Shown here in pieces: positions 17,576-25,064 of a stretch of DNA of 64,000 nt. Below the pieces are notes generated by a model. The model made no database searches and was not told where the DNA came from. It saw only the letters and a list, made by a program, of their open reading frames with translations. The first letter of the stretch is position 1. Each line of letters begins with the position of its first letter. Source of the DNA: Merdimmobilis hominis (GTDB taxonomy: Bacteria; Bacillota; Clostridia; Oscillospirales; Ruminococcaceae); assembly GCF_021109255.1 (NCBI RefSeq), contig NZ_JAJODG010000001.1. One strand, 5' to 3'. The translations under genes were made by a program, and so were the position numbers.

Positions 17576-18916
17576 ATGAAATTGGATAACGATCTGTACG
17601 TCAAACACTTGCAAGGCATGATCAAGTATCCCACCGTTTCCAGTGTTGACCCGGAAAAGATCGACACTGAGGCGTTTTTAGCGTTCCATAAATACCTGGA
17701 GGAGACCTACCCTCTGGTACATAAAACCATGACCAAAGAGGTCTTCGGCAAAGTGGGTCTGCTGTATCACTGGAAAGGCACCGGCAAATCTGATAAGCTG
17801 CCTTTGATGCTGACCGCCCATCAGGACGTCGTCCCCGAGGGCGACCACTCCATGTGGAAATACCCTCCCTATGAAGGGGTTATCGCAGAAGGTTGCCTGT
17901 GGGGCCGTGGTTCTACCGACTCCAAGTGCAACATCCAGGCGTATATGGATGCTCTGGAAGCGCTGATCGCCGACGGTTTTGTGCCGGATTATGACATTTA
18001 CCTGGGATTCGGCTACAACGAAGAGATCATGGGCGGCCCTGGTGCTGCCGGCGCCATCCTGTCCGAACTGCTCAAGAGCCGCGGCATCCAGCTGGGCCTT
18101 GAGATCGACGAGTGCGGTGGCATTATGCAGGAGGGCGACAAGCTGGTTGCCCAGATTTTCCCCTCTGAGAAAGGCTACGCCGACTTTGAGTTCTCGATGA
18201 AAGACCCCGGCGGCCATTCTTCTCAGCCCGGCGAGCACAGCTCTTTGGGCATCATCGGCAAGACTGCCTGCATCCTGGAGGAGAACGTTCTTCCCCAGCG
18301 TCTGGAGGCCCCTGCTATTGAGCAGATGAAGGCAAGAGCTCCCTTCCTGACCGGCGAGCTGGCTGAACTATTCAAAGACCCTGAGGCCAACTGGGAAACC
18401 TTGAAGCCCATCGTGGCCAAGGACCGTTCCCTCAACGCCATGACCCGCACCACCACTGCTGTCACCATGGCGAAGGGCAGTGACCAAGCCAACATCCTGC
18501 CAGAGCGCTCCTGGCTGGTGATCAACAACCGTCTGCTGGCTGGCGACACCATCGAGAGCCTACAGGCATTCTATGAGAGCATCGTCCCCGAAGGGGTCGA
18601 GGTCAAGCTGCTCAAAGGCCACAACATGCCCACCGTCTCCTCCACCGATACGGTTGGCTACCGCCTGATCCAGTCCATCGTGGAGAAGAAATACCCCGGC
18701 ATCACCATGATGCCCTCTATGCTGCTGGGCGGCACCGACGCCAGATACTACTGCGATATCTGCCCCACCCACAGCGTGTACCGTTTCACCGGCCTGCGCT
18801 ACAACAGCAAATGGGGCGGCGCCCACCAGGTCAACGAGCGGATTGACACCGACATCCTGGCCGACAACGTGGAGTTCTATGTGGAACTGATCAAGGGCTA
18901 CGGCTCCGCGAAGTAA
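17576..18916 (+). CDS. M20-family metallopeptidase (dipeptidase/carboxypeptidase type)
   Basis: 446 residues from the ATG at 17576, which has AAAGGAGAG upstream. Zinc-site blocks are visible: LMLTAHQDVVP (metal-binding His), WGRGSTDSKC (bridging Asp), GYNEEIMGG (catalytic Glu and metal Glu) and the late GGTDARYY. The dimerisation segment contains DPGGHSSQPGE. Members hydrolyse short peptides or N-acylated amino acids in the cytosol. It stands alone between its promoter and a terminator. The codons are more biased to common C-ending forms than in nearby genes, which suggests high expression. The substrate is unknown. Confidence 0.9.
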   Translation: MKLDNDLYVKHLQGMIKYPTVSSVDPEKIDTEAFLAFHKYLEETYPLVHKTMTKEVFGKVGLLYHWKGTGKSDKLPLMLTAHQDVVPEGDHSMWKYPPYEGVIAEGCLWGRGSTDSKCNIQAYMDALEALIADGFVPDYDIYLGFGYNEEIMGGPGAAGAILSELLKSRGIQLGLEIDECGGIMQEGDKLVAQIFPSEKGYADFEFSMKDPGGHSSQPGEHSSLGIIGKTACILEENVLPQRLEAPAIEQMKARAPFLTGELAELFKDPEANWETLKPIVAKDRSLNAMTRTTTAVTMAKGSDQANILPERSWLVINNRLLAGDTIESLQAFYESIVPEGVEVKLLKGHNMPTVSSTDTVGYRLIQSIVEKKYPGITMMPSMLLGGTDARYYCDICPTHSVYRFTGLRYNSKWGGAHQVNERIDTDILADNVEFYVELIKGYGSAK

Positions 18917-18932
18917 TCTCAACAAACAACTG

Positions 18933-18964
18933 CAGGCAGGGCATAAAGCCCTGCCTGTTTTTTG
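18933..18964 (+). terminator. Terminator of the M20 peptidase gene
   Basis: CAGGCAGGGC and GCCCTGCCTG form a 10-bp stem with a 5-nt loop, followed by TTTTTTG. Confidence 0.92.
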
Positions 18965-18984
18965 TTGTTTTGGGGAAGGCTCGG

Positions 18985-19013
18985 TTGACAGGGCTGTTCC
19001 TATCCCCCATAAT
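18985..19013 (+). promoter_or_regulatory. Promoter of the exonuclease III gene
   Basis: TTGACA (18985-18990), a 17-nt spacer and CATAAT (19008-19013). It lies 45 nt before the start codon. Confidence 0.65.
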
Positions 19014-19057
19014 AGAGGGAGAAATGAGCGCCAGCAGGGGATATGGAGGTATTTGGG

Positions 19058-19813
19058 ATGAAGTTGGTTTCTTGGAACGTGAATGGCCTGCGCGCCTGTC
19101 TGGGCAAGGGCTTTCTTGAATTTTTTGACAGGGCGGACGCCGATGCCTTCTGCTTGCAGGAGACTAAGATGCAGGAGGGTCAGGCGGATCTGGAACTGCC
19201 CGGCTATACCCAGTACTGGAACAGCGCCGAAAAGAAGGGCTATTCCGGCACGGCGGTGTTTACTAGGCTGCCGGTGGTATCGGCGGCATACGGCATAGGT
19301 ATCCCGGAGCACGACAGCGAAGGCCGGGTGATCACTCTGGAATTTGAAAAATTTTACCTGGTCAATGTCTACACCCCCAATTCCCAGCGGGATTTGGTGC
19401 GGATTGATTACCGCATGGCCTGGGAGGACGCCTTTCGGGGGTATCTTGCAGGGCTCAAAGAGAAAAAGCCGGTAGTGGTATGTGGGGATATGAATGTGGC
19501 CCGGTGGGAGATCGACCTGAAAAACCCAAAATCCAACCGGGGAAATGCCGGGTTCTCTGACCAGGAGCGGGCCAAGATGGAAGAACTTCTGGCATCCGGC
19601 TTTGTGGACAGCTTCCGCTATTTCTACCCGGAGATGACCGGGGCTTACACCTGGTGGTCCTATAAATACAATTCCCGGGCCAATAACACCGGGTGGCGGA
19701 TTGACTATTTCCTGGCTTCCCGGGAATTGGAATCCCGCTTAGAGGACAGCTTTATCTACCCGGAGGTCAGCGGCAGCGACCATTGCCCTATCTGCCTGCT
19801 GCTGGACCTGTAG
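19058..19813 (+). CDS. xth: Exodeoxyribonuclease III / AP endonuclease
   Basis: 251 residues from the ATG at 19058 (GGAGG 8 nt upstream). The endonuclease/exonuclease/phosphatase fold is complete: MKLVSWNVNGLRA (Asn), FCLQETKMQ (metal Glu), NVYTPNSQRDL, VVCGDMNVA (Asp and Asn) and GSDHCPI (catalytic Asp-His). It cuts DNA at abasic sites and trims 3' ends in base excision repair. The length fits the ExoA/ExoIII family. Confidence 0.95.
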   Translation: MKLVSWNVNGLRACLGKGFLEFFDRADADAFCLQETKMQEGQADLELPGYTQYWNSAEKKGYSGTAVFTRLPVVSAAYGIGIPEHDSEGRVITLEFEKFYLVNVYTPNSQRDLVRIDYRMAWEDAFRGYLAGLKEKKPVVVCGDMNVARWEIDLKNPKSNRGNAGFSDQERAKMEELLASGFVDSFRYFYPEMTGAYTWWSYKYNSRANNTGWRIDYFLASRELESRLEDSFIYPEVSGSDHCPICLLLDL

Positions 19814-19894
19814 CATGGCCATTCCCGCTACACGGCGAAGAAAATCCGCCGGACTGCGGGGGCCTGCCAGGCGGACCAAAGAGGAGGCATCCCT

Positions 19895-20221
19895 ATGAAT
19901 GTATATCAATGTCCGGCCGGCCCTCTTTCGGAGGAACAGGAGGAAATATTGGCCCAAGGGGAATCCCTTCGGGTGGAGCGGATCGTGTCCACCGGGCAGG
20001 TGTCCCCGCCCAGCTTCTGGTACGATCAAGGGGAAGACGAATGGCTGGTGCTCCTAAGGGGGGAGGGGCGTGTAGCCTACCCTGATGGAAAGGAGGACCG
20101 CCTTCTGCCTGGGGATACCCTGTTTCTCCCCGCCCACCGGAAACACCGGGTCTCCTACACCTCAGCGCAGCCGCCGGCGGTGTGGCTCTGCGTCTTTGGA
20201 AGGATGGAGGGGAAGAAATGA
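19895..20221 (+). CDS. Single-domain cupin protein
   Basis: 108 residues. The first cupin motif reads DEWLVLLRGEGRVAYPDG and the second LLPGDTLFLPAHRKHRV, with His98-region metal ligands in the HRKHRV end. Only part of the usual two-His-one-Glu set is evident in motif 1, so metal binding is uncertain. The ATG follows AAAGAGGAGG-like sequence. Its TGA overlaps the ATG of the secreted protein that follows, so the pair is translationally coupled. The ligand is unknown. Confidence 0.8.
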   Translation: MNVYQCPAGPLSEEQEEILAQGESLRVERIVSTGQVSPPSFWYDQGEDEWLVLLRGEGRVAYPDGKEDRLLPGDTLFLPAHRKHRVSYTSAQPPAVWLCVFGRMEGKK

Positions 20222-21276
20222 AATGGATTGCCTGGGCCTTTGCTTTTCTGTTTGTTGTGTTGGGGGGACAGGGGGAAGCCCCCCTTGCTCTCTCGCCGTT
20301 GGGGGAGCTGACGGTGGCGGATGCCTCCCTCTTTTACCACTGGGAGGGGGATCAATACCAGGTGGATATGGCTCGGGTTCAGGAGCTGTTTCCCCGGTAC
20401 CGGCGGGAGGATTACAGCATCCGGGTGGGAGAGCCGTTCCCCGATCCTTATTATGAGCGATACCGGGACGTGCTGGTGGAGGAATGCTGGTATGACCCGG
20501 AGATGGGGGAAGTCCACCACTGGTCGGGGACCTATGGGGAGCAGTGGAAAGCACGGCGGGAGAAGCCCCTTTCGCCGGAAGAACAGGCAATATGGGCAGA
20601 GAGAGGACTGAACACCACCGGCTGGACGGTGGGGGACTGGGAGGATTGGAACCGCCTTCAGCCCTCGGGTAAGCTCCTTTTCAGCGCTGACGGCACGGTT
20701 ATTCAAGAGGCACACCTGTCCTCCTACTCTGGGAGGGAGGGGGAATTTGTCCCCATCCCCATGGGCCTACTGAATATCGTGGACCAGAGCCGGGATTTCT
20801 CGCCCCCGGAATCCTACCGGTACACCCAGGCGGAGATCGAGACCATCCGCAGGTGGAGGATCACCAAGGAAGATTTCCACAGCTTGAGCAACCGGGGCTA
20901 CCATCCTCCGGAACAGGTCCTCTCCTTTTCCGATGAAGAGCTGCTGGAACTGTTCTGCGGCTTTCAAGATGGCATTGGGTTTGATGAATGGTACGACGGA
21001 CTGCCTCCCCAAGACCAAGCCTGGGTGGATTCCCTCATTGACCGGGAAGCGGGGGAAGGGTATCTTCTCTACAGCCTATTTGACAACATGGAGGACTGGA
21101 GGCGCATCCCGCCAGGGGAGGTTCCTTCTATCCTGGGCTGGGAAAACTGGCTGCGCTACGTGGAAAGCCATGGCTATACAAGGCAGGAGATAGAGCAGCT
21201 TCTGCGGTATGAGGGCAAATCCCATGGGGAAATCCTCCTGGAGATCTGGGGGGGCAATCAATGCCACACAGTATAA
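20218..21276 (+). CDS. Secreted protein of unknown function
   Basis: 352 residues. Residues 1-20 (MKWIAWAFAFLFVVLGGQG) form a signal peptide or anchor with no lipobox Cys. The mature part is acidic and rich in Trp, Tyr and Pro, with recurring short patterns such as YTQAEIETIRRWRI, LSFSDEELLELF and YTRQEIEQLLRYEG, each a helix preceded by Tyr/Ser-Thr. These may be diverged repeats of a small helical unit. No family was recognised. The ATGA overlap with the cupin gene indicates joint expression. The ORF could extend upstream to 20182, but that part overlaps the cupin and lacks a ribosome binding site. Confidence 0.7.
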   Translation: MKWIAWAFAFLFVVLGGQGEAPLALSPLGELTVADASLFYHWEGDQYQVDMARVQELFPRYRREDYSIRVGEPFPDPYYERYRDVLVEECWYDPEMGEVHHWSGTYGEQWKARREKPLSPEEQAIWAERGLNTTGWTVGDWEDWNRLQPSGKLLFSADGTVIQEAHLSSYSGREGEFVPIPMGLLNIVDQSRDFSPPESYRYTQAEIETIRRWRITKEDFHSLSNRGYHPPEQVLSFSDEELLELFCGFQDGIGFDEWYDGLPPQDQAWVDSLIDREAGEGYLLYSLFDNMEDWRRIPPGEVPSILGWENWLRYVESHGYTRQEIEQLLRYEGKSHGEILLEIWGGNQCHTV

Positions 21277-21298
21277 GTCAGCTTCTATCTGTACAGAA

Positions 21299-21342
21299 GA
21301 ATGAAGAAAGAACGGGGCAAAAGTCCCGTTCTTTCTTCATTC
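21299..21342. terminator. Long inverted repeat between convergent genes, likely shared terminator
   Basis: An 18-bp perfect stem (GAATGAAGAAAGAACGGG and its complement) surrounds an 8-nt loop. The stop codon of the minus-strand lipoprotein gene lies inside the stem. The T-tract is weak on both sides, so it could also act by blocking 3' decay. Confidence 0.65.
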
Positions 21343-21996
21343 AAAAAAACTGCTTTCAAAGGCTTCCAGACAAAATCCGGTCTCTGTTTTTTTCAGGGTG
21401 ATAGTGAACTCCCCTGTTTGTCCATAGCCGGAATCGTAGATACCGTTAAAGGTATAACGATCATCTTTACAGATGCGGTCAGTAATTTTTAAGGTAGAAG
21501 TATCTTTTGAACCACCCCACATGGAAACCTCATATGCATTTAGGTTGGCGTTGTAAAATGAGATTTCACGCATATCTTCAGCAGAGATGGAAAGATAGGC
21601 CTTGGCAAAGTCCTCTACAATATTGGCAAAATAGTATTGATCATAACCAAGCGGCTGCTCTCCTTCTACGAGCCAGCTCTCCCAACGATCATAAAATTTA
21701 TTTCCTTTCATACGCTCTGCAAGTGCATAGCTTTGGAAACACCCATAGGCATCATCTGGGGTAAGAGGATTTTCGGTATTGATCTGGCTTGGAAAACATA
21801 TAAGCATTGGCTTATAGAATTCCATCAAGACGGCTTCAGCTTCTGTAAGCGAGGCAGTTTCGGAATGCTGTGATGACTGCTCAGAGCAAGAAGATGATAC
21901 TTCAGAGGGCTGGGTGTCTCCCAAGGGTGCGCGGGCGGCGCAGGAGGAAAAGAGCAGGCAGACAAAGAAAGCCAAGGATAGAAGCTGTTTTCGCAT
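21337..21996 (-). CDS. Predicted lipoprotein of unknown function
   Basis: 219 residues. Residues 1-19 are a lipoprotein signal peptide with lipobox LFSSC, followed by a Ser-rich linker to about residue 50. The rest has no recognised family; it contains the segments EAEAVLMEFYKPMLI and FANIVEDFAKAYLSISAEDM and ends in a beta-rich stretch (FTITLKKTETGFCLEAF). Base composition is noticeably more AT-rich than the flanking genes, a hint of later acquisition. GGAGG lies 6 nt before the ATG. It is convergent with the cupin/secreted pair and in the same direction as the MBL gene behind it. Confidence 0.75.
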   Translation of the reverse strand: MRKQLLSLAFFVCLLFSSCAARAPLGDTQPSEVSSSCSEQSSQHSETASLTEAEAVLMEFYKPMLICFPSQINTENPLTPDDAYGCFQSYALAERMKGNKFYDRWESWLVEGEQPLGYDQYYFANIVEDFAKAYLSISAEDMREISFYNANLNAYEVSMWGGSKDTSTLKITDRICKDDRYTFNGIYDSGYGQTGEFTITLKKTETGFCLEAFESSFFE

Positions 21997-22011
21997 AGAA
22001 CTCCTCCGTTT

Positions 22012-22878
22012 TTATTCCAGCGCCAGGGTATCGCCGGTTTGCAGGTAGTGGAGAACCTCCCCCATCCGCTCTTTTAAGGTGCTGTAGGCGAGGCGGCCGG
22101 TGCAGTGGCAGGTGTAGATGGCCTCACAGCCCAGGGCCAGCAGCTGGCTGGCGGTTTCTTCCACAAATTCCGGCGGACAGACCAGCCGGGAGGACCCTCC
22201 CAGGTGGAACCCCCCCACAATGTACCGGATGGGCTTTCCGGGGAACTGGGCCATGGCCGACCGGGCGATGTTCACAATGCCGTTGTGGCTGCAGCTGCTG
22301 ACGATGGCGAGGCCTTTGTCCCCCGCCTCCACCAGGAACATCTCGTGGGAAAAGTCGTCGGGGACCATCACCCCATCCGCCAAAGTGCAGAGGGTGCTGT
22401 CTTTACAGGAAAAATGGGGGTCAATTCCGGCAGCGGAGCAGAGGTACAGCCGGTTGGAGAGCTGGAAGGATTCCTCCACCCAGGTGATCCGGTCCCCCAT
22501 GCGGGAAAAAAAGCCCTCCGGCTCACCGATGTACCGCTCCCGGAGGCCCACCTGCTCCCCAGGATAGATGCGAGGCTCTTCGCTCACCTGATAAGGGCGG
22601 TTGTGGGCGGCGTTCTTGAAGAAAAACCGCACTTGGGGGTCGTGTTCCGCCATCTGGCGGATGCCGCCGGTGTGGTCGTTGTGGTTGTGGGAAAGGATTA
22701 CCCCATCCAGCCCCCGAAGGTCAAACCCCAGGGTCCGGGCGTTGGGGAGGAAAGCGTCGCTGGCGCCAGTATCCATGAGGTAGCGCCGCCCATCCGCTTC
22801 GATGAGGAGGGAGAGGCCGTGTTCGGCAAAAAGATCCTCCCGTGGGGATTCGTTTTCGATGAGAGCGGTCAGTTTCAT
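22012..22878 (-). CDS. MBL-fold metallo-hydrolase
   Basis: 288 residues from the ATG at 22878 (GGAG upstream). The metal motif is HNHNDHTGG (H-x-H-x-D-H); further ligands are in SSCSHNGIVN and in VGGFHLGG. The overall pattern, with MDTGASDAFLPNA near the start and CHCTGRLAY near the end, fits the subgroup annotated as 7,8-dihydropterin-6-methyl-4-(beta-D-ribofuranosyl)-aminobenzene-5'-phosphate synthase-like hydrolases. The true substrate is unknown. It starts 22 nt after the ChrB-like gene and is co-transcribed with it. Confidence 0.88.
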   Translation of the reverse strand: MKLTALIENESPREDLFAEHGLSLLIEADGRRYLMDTGASDAFLPNARTLGFDLRGLDGVILSHNHNDHTGGIRQMAEHDPQVRFFFKNAAHNRPYQVSEEPRIYPGEQVGLRERYIGEPEGFFSRMGDRITWVEESFQLSNRLYLCSAAGIDPHFSCKDSTLCTLADGVMVPDDFSHEMFLVEAGDKGLAIVSSCSHNGIVNIARSAMAQFPGKPIRYIVGGFHLGGSSRLVCPPEFVEETASQLLALGCEAIYTCHCTGRLAYSTLKERMGEVLHYLQTGDTLALE

Positions 22879-22900
22879 AGGGGGAAGACTCCTTTCAGGA

Positions 22901-23440
22901 TTATTTCTTTTCCAGGGCGCGGCGCAGCTGGGTGGAGAAATCGGTGGCAGTGCCCCGGAACGCCTCGATGATTTGGGAAAAACCATACTCGATGTCCTTG
23001 GAAAGCTCGGCGGCGAAATAGTCCCGGGACTTGACCTTGCGGTATTGGCGCATCATCTTTTTGACCTCATCTGCATACCGTTCCATGGAGGAGAGGGTAA
23101 CCTGCTTTTTCAGGGCGGCCAAGACGTTGCGGCAGTCCTCCAGCAGCTCCTGATATTCCGCCTCCGACTGCCGGCGGAACCGGTCGATCATGGCGGATTC
23201 GTCCTTCTGCTCCACAAAGCGCAGCTCCACCAAGGTGGAATCGCCTCCCATCTCCCGGATTTTGGCCGCCAGTGCCTGGAATTGGGAACGGCTGTCCTTG
23301 GTGTTGGGGAGGATGGCCACGCCAGGACGGAAATACTCCGCGCCAAACTCTTTGAGCTTGCGCCAAACATATACCCGGTTTCGGGAAGGTTCGATGGGGA
23401 CGTTGTACCCCAGCGCGATCCAGCGGCAGGAATCCAGCAT
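22901..23440 (-). CDS. ChrB N-terminal-domain-like protein
   Basis: 179 residues from the ATG at 23440 (GGAGG 7 nt upstream). The first 90 residues, with RWIALGYNVPIEPSRNRVYV, WRKLKEFGAEYF and GVAILPNT, match the N-terminal domain of ChrB, the regulator next to chromate efflux genes. The rest is helical with many charged residues and probably forms a coiled coil. No chrA chromate transporter and no ChrB C-terminal domain are present. It may sense an oxidant or anion and act with the MBL hydrolase downstream, but that is inference. Confidence 0.7.
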   Translation of the reverse strand: MLDSCRWIALGYNVPIEPSRNRVYVWRKLKEFGAEYFRPGVAILPNTKDSRSQFQALAAKIREMGGDSTLVELRFVEQKDESAMIDRFRRQSEAEYQELLEDCRNVLAALKKQVTLSSMERYADEVKKMMRQYRKVKSRDYFAAELSKDIEYGFSQIIEAFRGTATDFSTQLRRALEKK

Positions 23441-23491
23441 GGCAATGCCTCCTTTTTCATCCAATTTTATAGGTGGGAACTCTTTGCACCC

Positions 23492-23520
23492 ATTGTAACA
23501 ACTGTTAGCCTTTCGGTCAA
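23492..23520 (-). promoter_or_regulatory. Promoter of the ChrB-like/MBL operon
   Basis: On the minus strand TTGACC (23520-23515), 17 nt and TACAAT (23497-23492) lie 52 nt before the ChrB-like start. Confidence 0.7.
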
Positions 23521-23668
23521 GGAAGTTTTGGGATGAAAGGCCTGTTTCCCCAGGGGGAAAACAGGAAATCTCCGATAAGTTTTTGCAGGAATAGAAAAAA
23601 ATCTTGCAAAAAATCTGTGGCAAATGATGAAATACACCGAAAAAGAGGAAAAAATGTCCTGTAGGGGG

Positions 23669-23697
23669 TTGCGTATCTGCAAGAATCGTGATACTAT
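23669..23697 (+). promoter_or_regulatory. Promoter of asnA
   Basis: TTGCGT (23669-23674), a 17-nt spacer and TACTAT (23692-23697), 53 nt before the asnA start. Confidence 0.6.
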
Positions 23698-23749
23698 TAG
23701 AGCATTGTTTTTACAAACACAAACCAACACTGTAAGGAGGGTATTGCCG

Positions 23750-24763
23750 ATGTCACTGGAGAGATTGCAACTTCCAGAAGGGTACCAGCCCAAGCTGGAC
23801 ATTATGGAAACCGAAATCGCCATCAAACTGCTGAAGGATACTTTTGAGAGGGAGCTTGCCAATCAGCTCAATTTGACCCGTGTGTCGGCCCCCTTGTTTG
23901 TACTGCCGGGCAGCGGCCTCAACGACGACCTGAACGGGGTGGAGCGCCCGGTTCAGTTTGATGTCAAAGACATGGGGGAGGATGTGCAGATCGTCCACTC
24001 CCTGGCTAAATGGAAACGCCAAGCCTTGAAGCGCTACCACTTCCCCCTGGACAGCGGCCTGTACTGCGATATGAACGCCATCCGCCGGGATGAGGAGCTG
24101 GACAACATCCACTCCATCTATGTGGACCAGTGGGATTGGGAGCGGGTCATCAACCGGGAGGAGCGCAACGTGGAGTTCCTGAAGGAGACGGTCCGCAAGA
24201 TTGTGGCCGCCCTGCGCCTCACCGAGGAGAAACTGATCGCCGCCTACCCGGCCTACACCCCCAAGGTGGCAGAGGACGTCACCTTTATCACCTCCCAGGA
24301 GCTGGAGGACCGGTACCCCGGCTTCACCCCCAAACAGCGGGAGGACGCCATCTGTAAGGAATGCGGTACCGTGTTCCTGATGCAGATCGGTGGCAAGCTC
24401 AAAGGCGGCAAGCCCCACGACGGCCGTGCCCCGGACTACGACGACTGGAAACTCAACGGCGACCTGCTGGTGTGGTACCCCATCCTGGGCCACGCCTTCG
24501 AGTTGTCCAGCATGGGCATCCGGGTGGACGAAAAGGCTATGGAGGAACAGCTGCGGCTGGCAGGATGTGAATCCCGCCGGGAACTTCCCTTCCACAAACA
24601 GCTTTTAGCGGGGGAACTGCCCCTGACCATGGGCGGAGGCATCGGCCAATCCCGCCTGTGCATGTATCTCTTGGAAAAAGCGCACATCGGCGAGGTTCAG
24701 GCGGCTGTCTGGCCGGAGAATATGATCCGCCGCTGTGATGAAAACGGCATCCACCTTCTGTAA
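23750..24763 (+). CDS. asnA: Aspartate-ammonia ligase (asparagine synthetase A)
   Basis: 337 residues from the ATG at 23750 (TAAGGAGG upstream); E. coli AsnA has 330. The fold is that of class II aminoacyl-tRNA synthetases. Conserved blocks are VSAPLFVLPGSGLNDDLNG, VQIVHSLAKWKRQAL, YVDQWDWERVI and LTMGGGIGQSRLCMYLL. It makes asparagine from aspartate, ammonia and ATP without glutamine. It is a single-gene unit between a promoter and a terminator. Confidence 0.96.
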   Translation: MSLERLQLPEGYQPKLDIMETEIAIKLLKDTFERELANQLNLTRVSAPLFVLPGSGLNDDLNGVERPVQFDVKDMGEDVQIVHSLAKWKRQALKRYHFPLDSGLYCDMNAIRRDEELDNIHSIYVDQWDWERVINREERNVEFLKETVRKIVAALRLTEEKLIAAYPAYTPKVAEDVTFITSQELEDRYPGFTPKQREDAICKECGTVFLMQIGGKLKGGKPHDGRAPDYDDWKLNGDLLVWYPILGHAFELSSMGIRVDEKAMEEQLRLAGCESRRELPFHKQLLAGELPLTMGGGIGQSRLCMYLLEKAHIGEVQAAVWPENMIRRCDENGIHLL

Positions 24764-24776
24764 TCTGCTGAGAAAA

Positions 24777-24817
24777 AGGCGCCGAAAAAGCTGGAGACAG
24801 CCTAAGGCGCCTCTTTT
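24777..24817 (+). terminator. Terminator of asnA
   Basis: AGGCGCC and GGCGCCT form the stem around a 22-nt internal region that can pair partly (AGCTG.. with CAGCC..). It is followed by CTTTTG. Confidence 0.65.
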
Positions 24818-24927
24818 GCAGGTCGAAAATGGAGTTATTTTGTATATTTTAAACAGTTAGGCGCCGTCTCTTTCTATCCGATAAAAAAACGGAAAAATAA
24901 TGGCCCTTGAACTAGTACCATTGACGA

Positions 24928-24956
24928 TTGACTTTACCCGCCAGATGCTATATCAT
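24928..24956 (+). promoter_or_regulatory. Promoter of the anaerobic ribonucleotide reductase operon
   Basis: TTGACT (24928-24933), a 17-nt spacer and TATCAT (24951-24956). The start of transcription would be near 24963, just before the two NrdR-like boxes. Confidence 0.65.
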
Positions 24957-24976
24957 AGTATTTGTGTCACAGGAGC

Positions 24977-24992
24977 ATACAAGATATTGTGC
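24977..24992 (+). promoter_or_regulatory. NrdR box 1
   Basis: ATACAAGATATTGTGC agrees with the published NrdR consensus acaCwATATaTwGtgt at about 13 of 16 positions. NrdR is the ATP/dATP-sensing repressor of ribonucleotide reductase genes. Confidence 0.65.
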
Positions 24993-25008
24993 TCATATTT
25001 TGTCGACT

Positions 25009-25024
25009 ATACAATATCAATGAT
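25009..25024 (+). promoter_or_regulatory. NrdR box 2 (weaker)
   Basis: ATACAATATCAATGAT matches the NrdR consensus at about 10 of 16 positions. Its start is 32 bp from that of box 1, three helical turns, the spacing usual for paired NrdR sites. Confidence 0.5.
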
Positions 25025-25064
25025 ATATGGCCTTTTATACAAATAGGAAATCGGAGGAAGAGAT

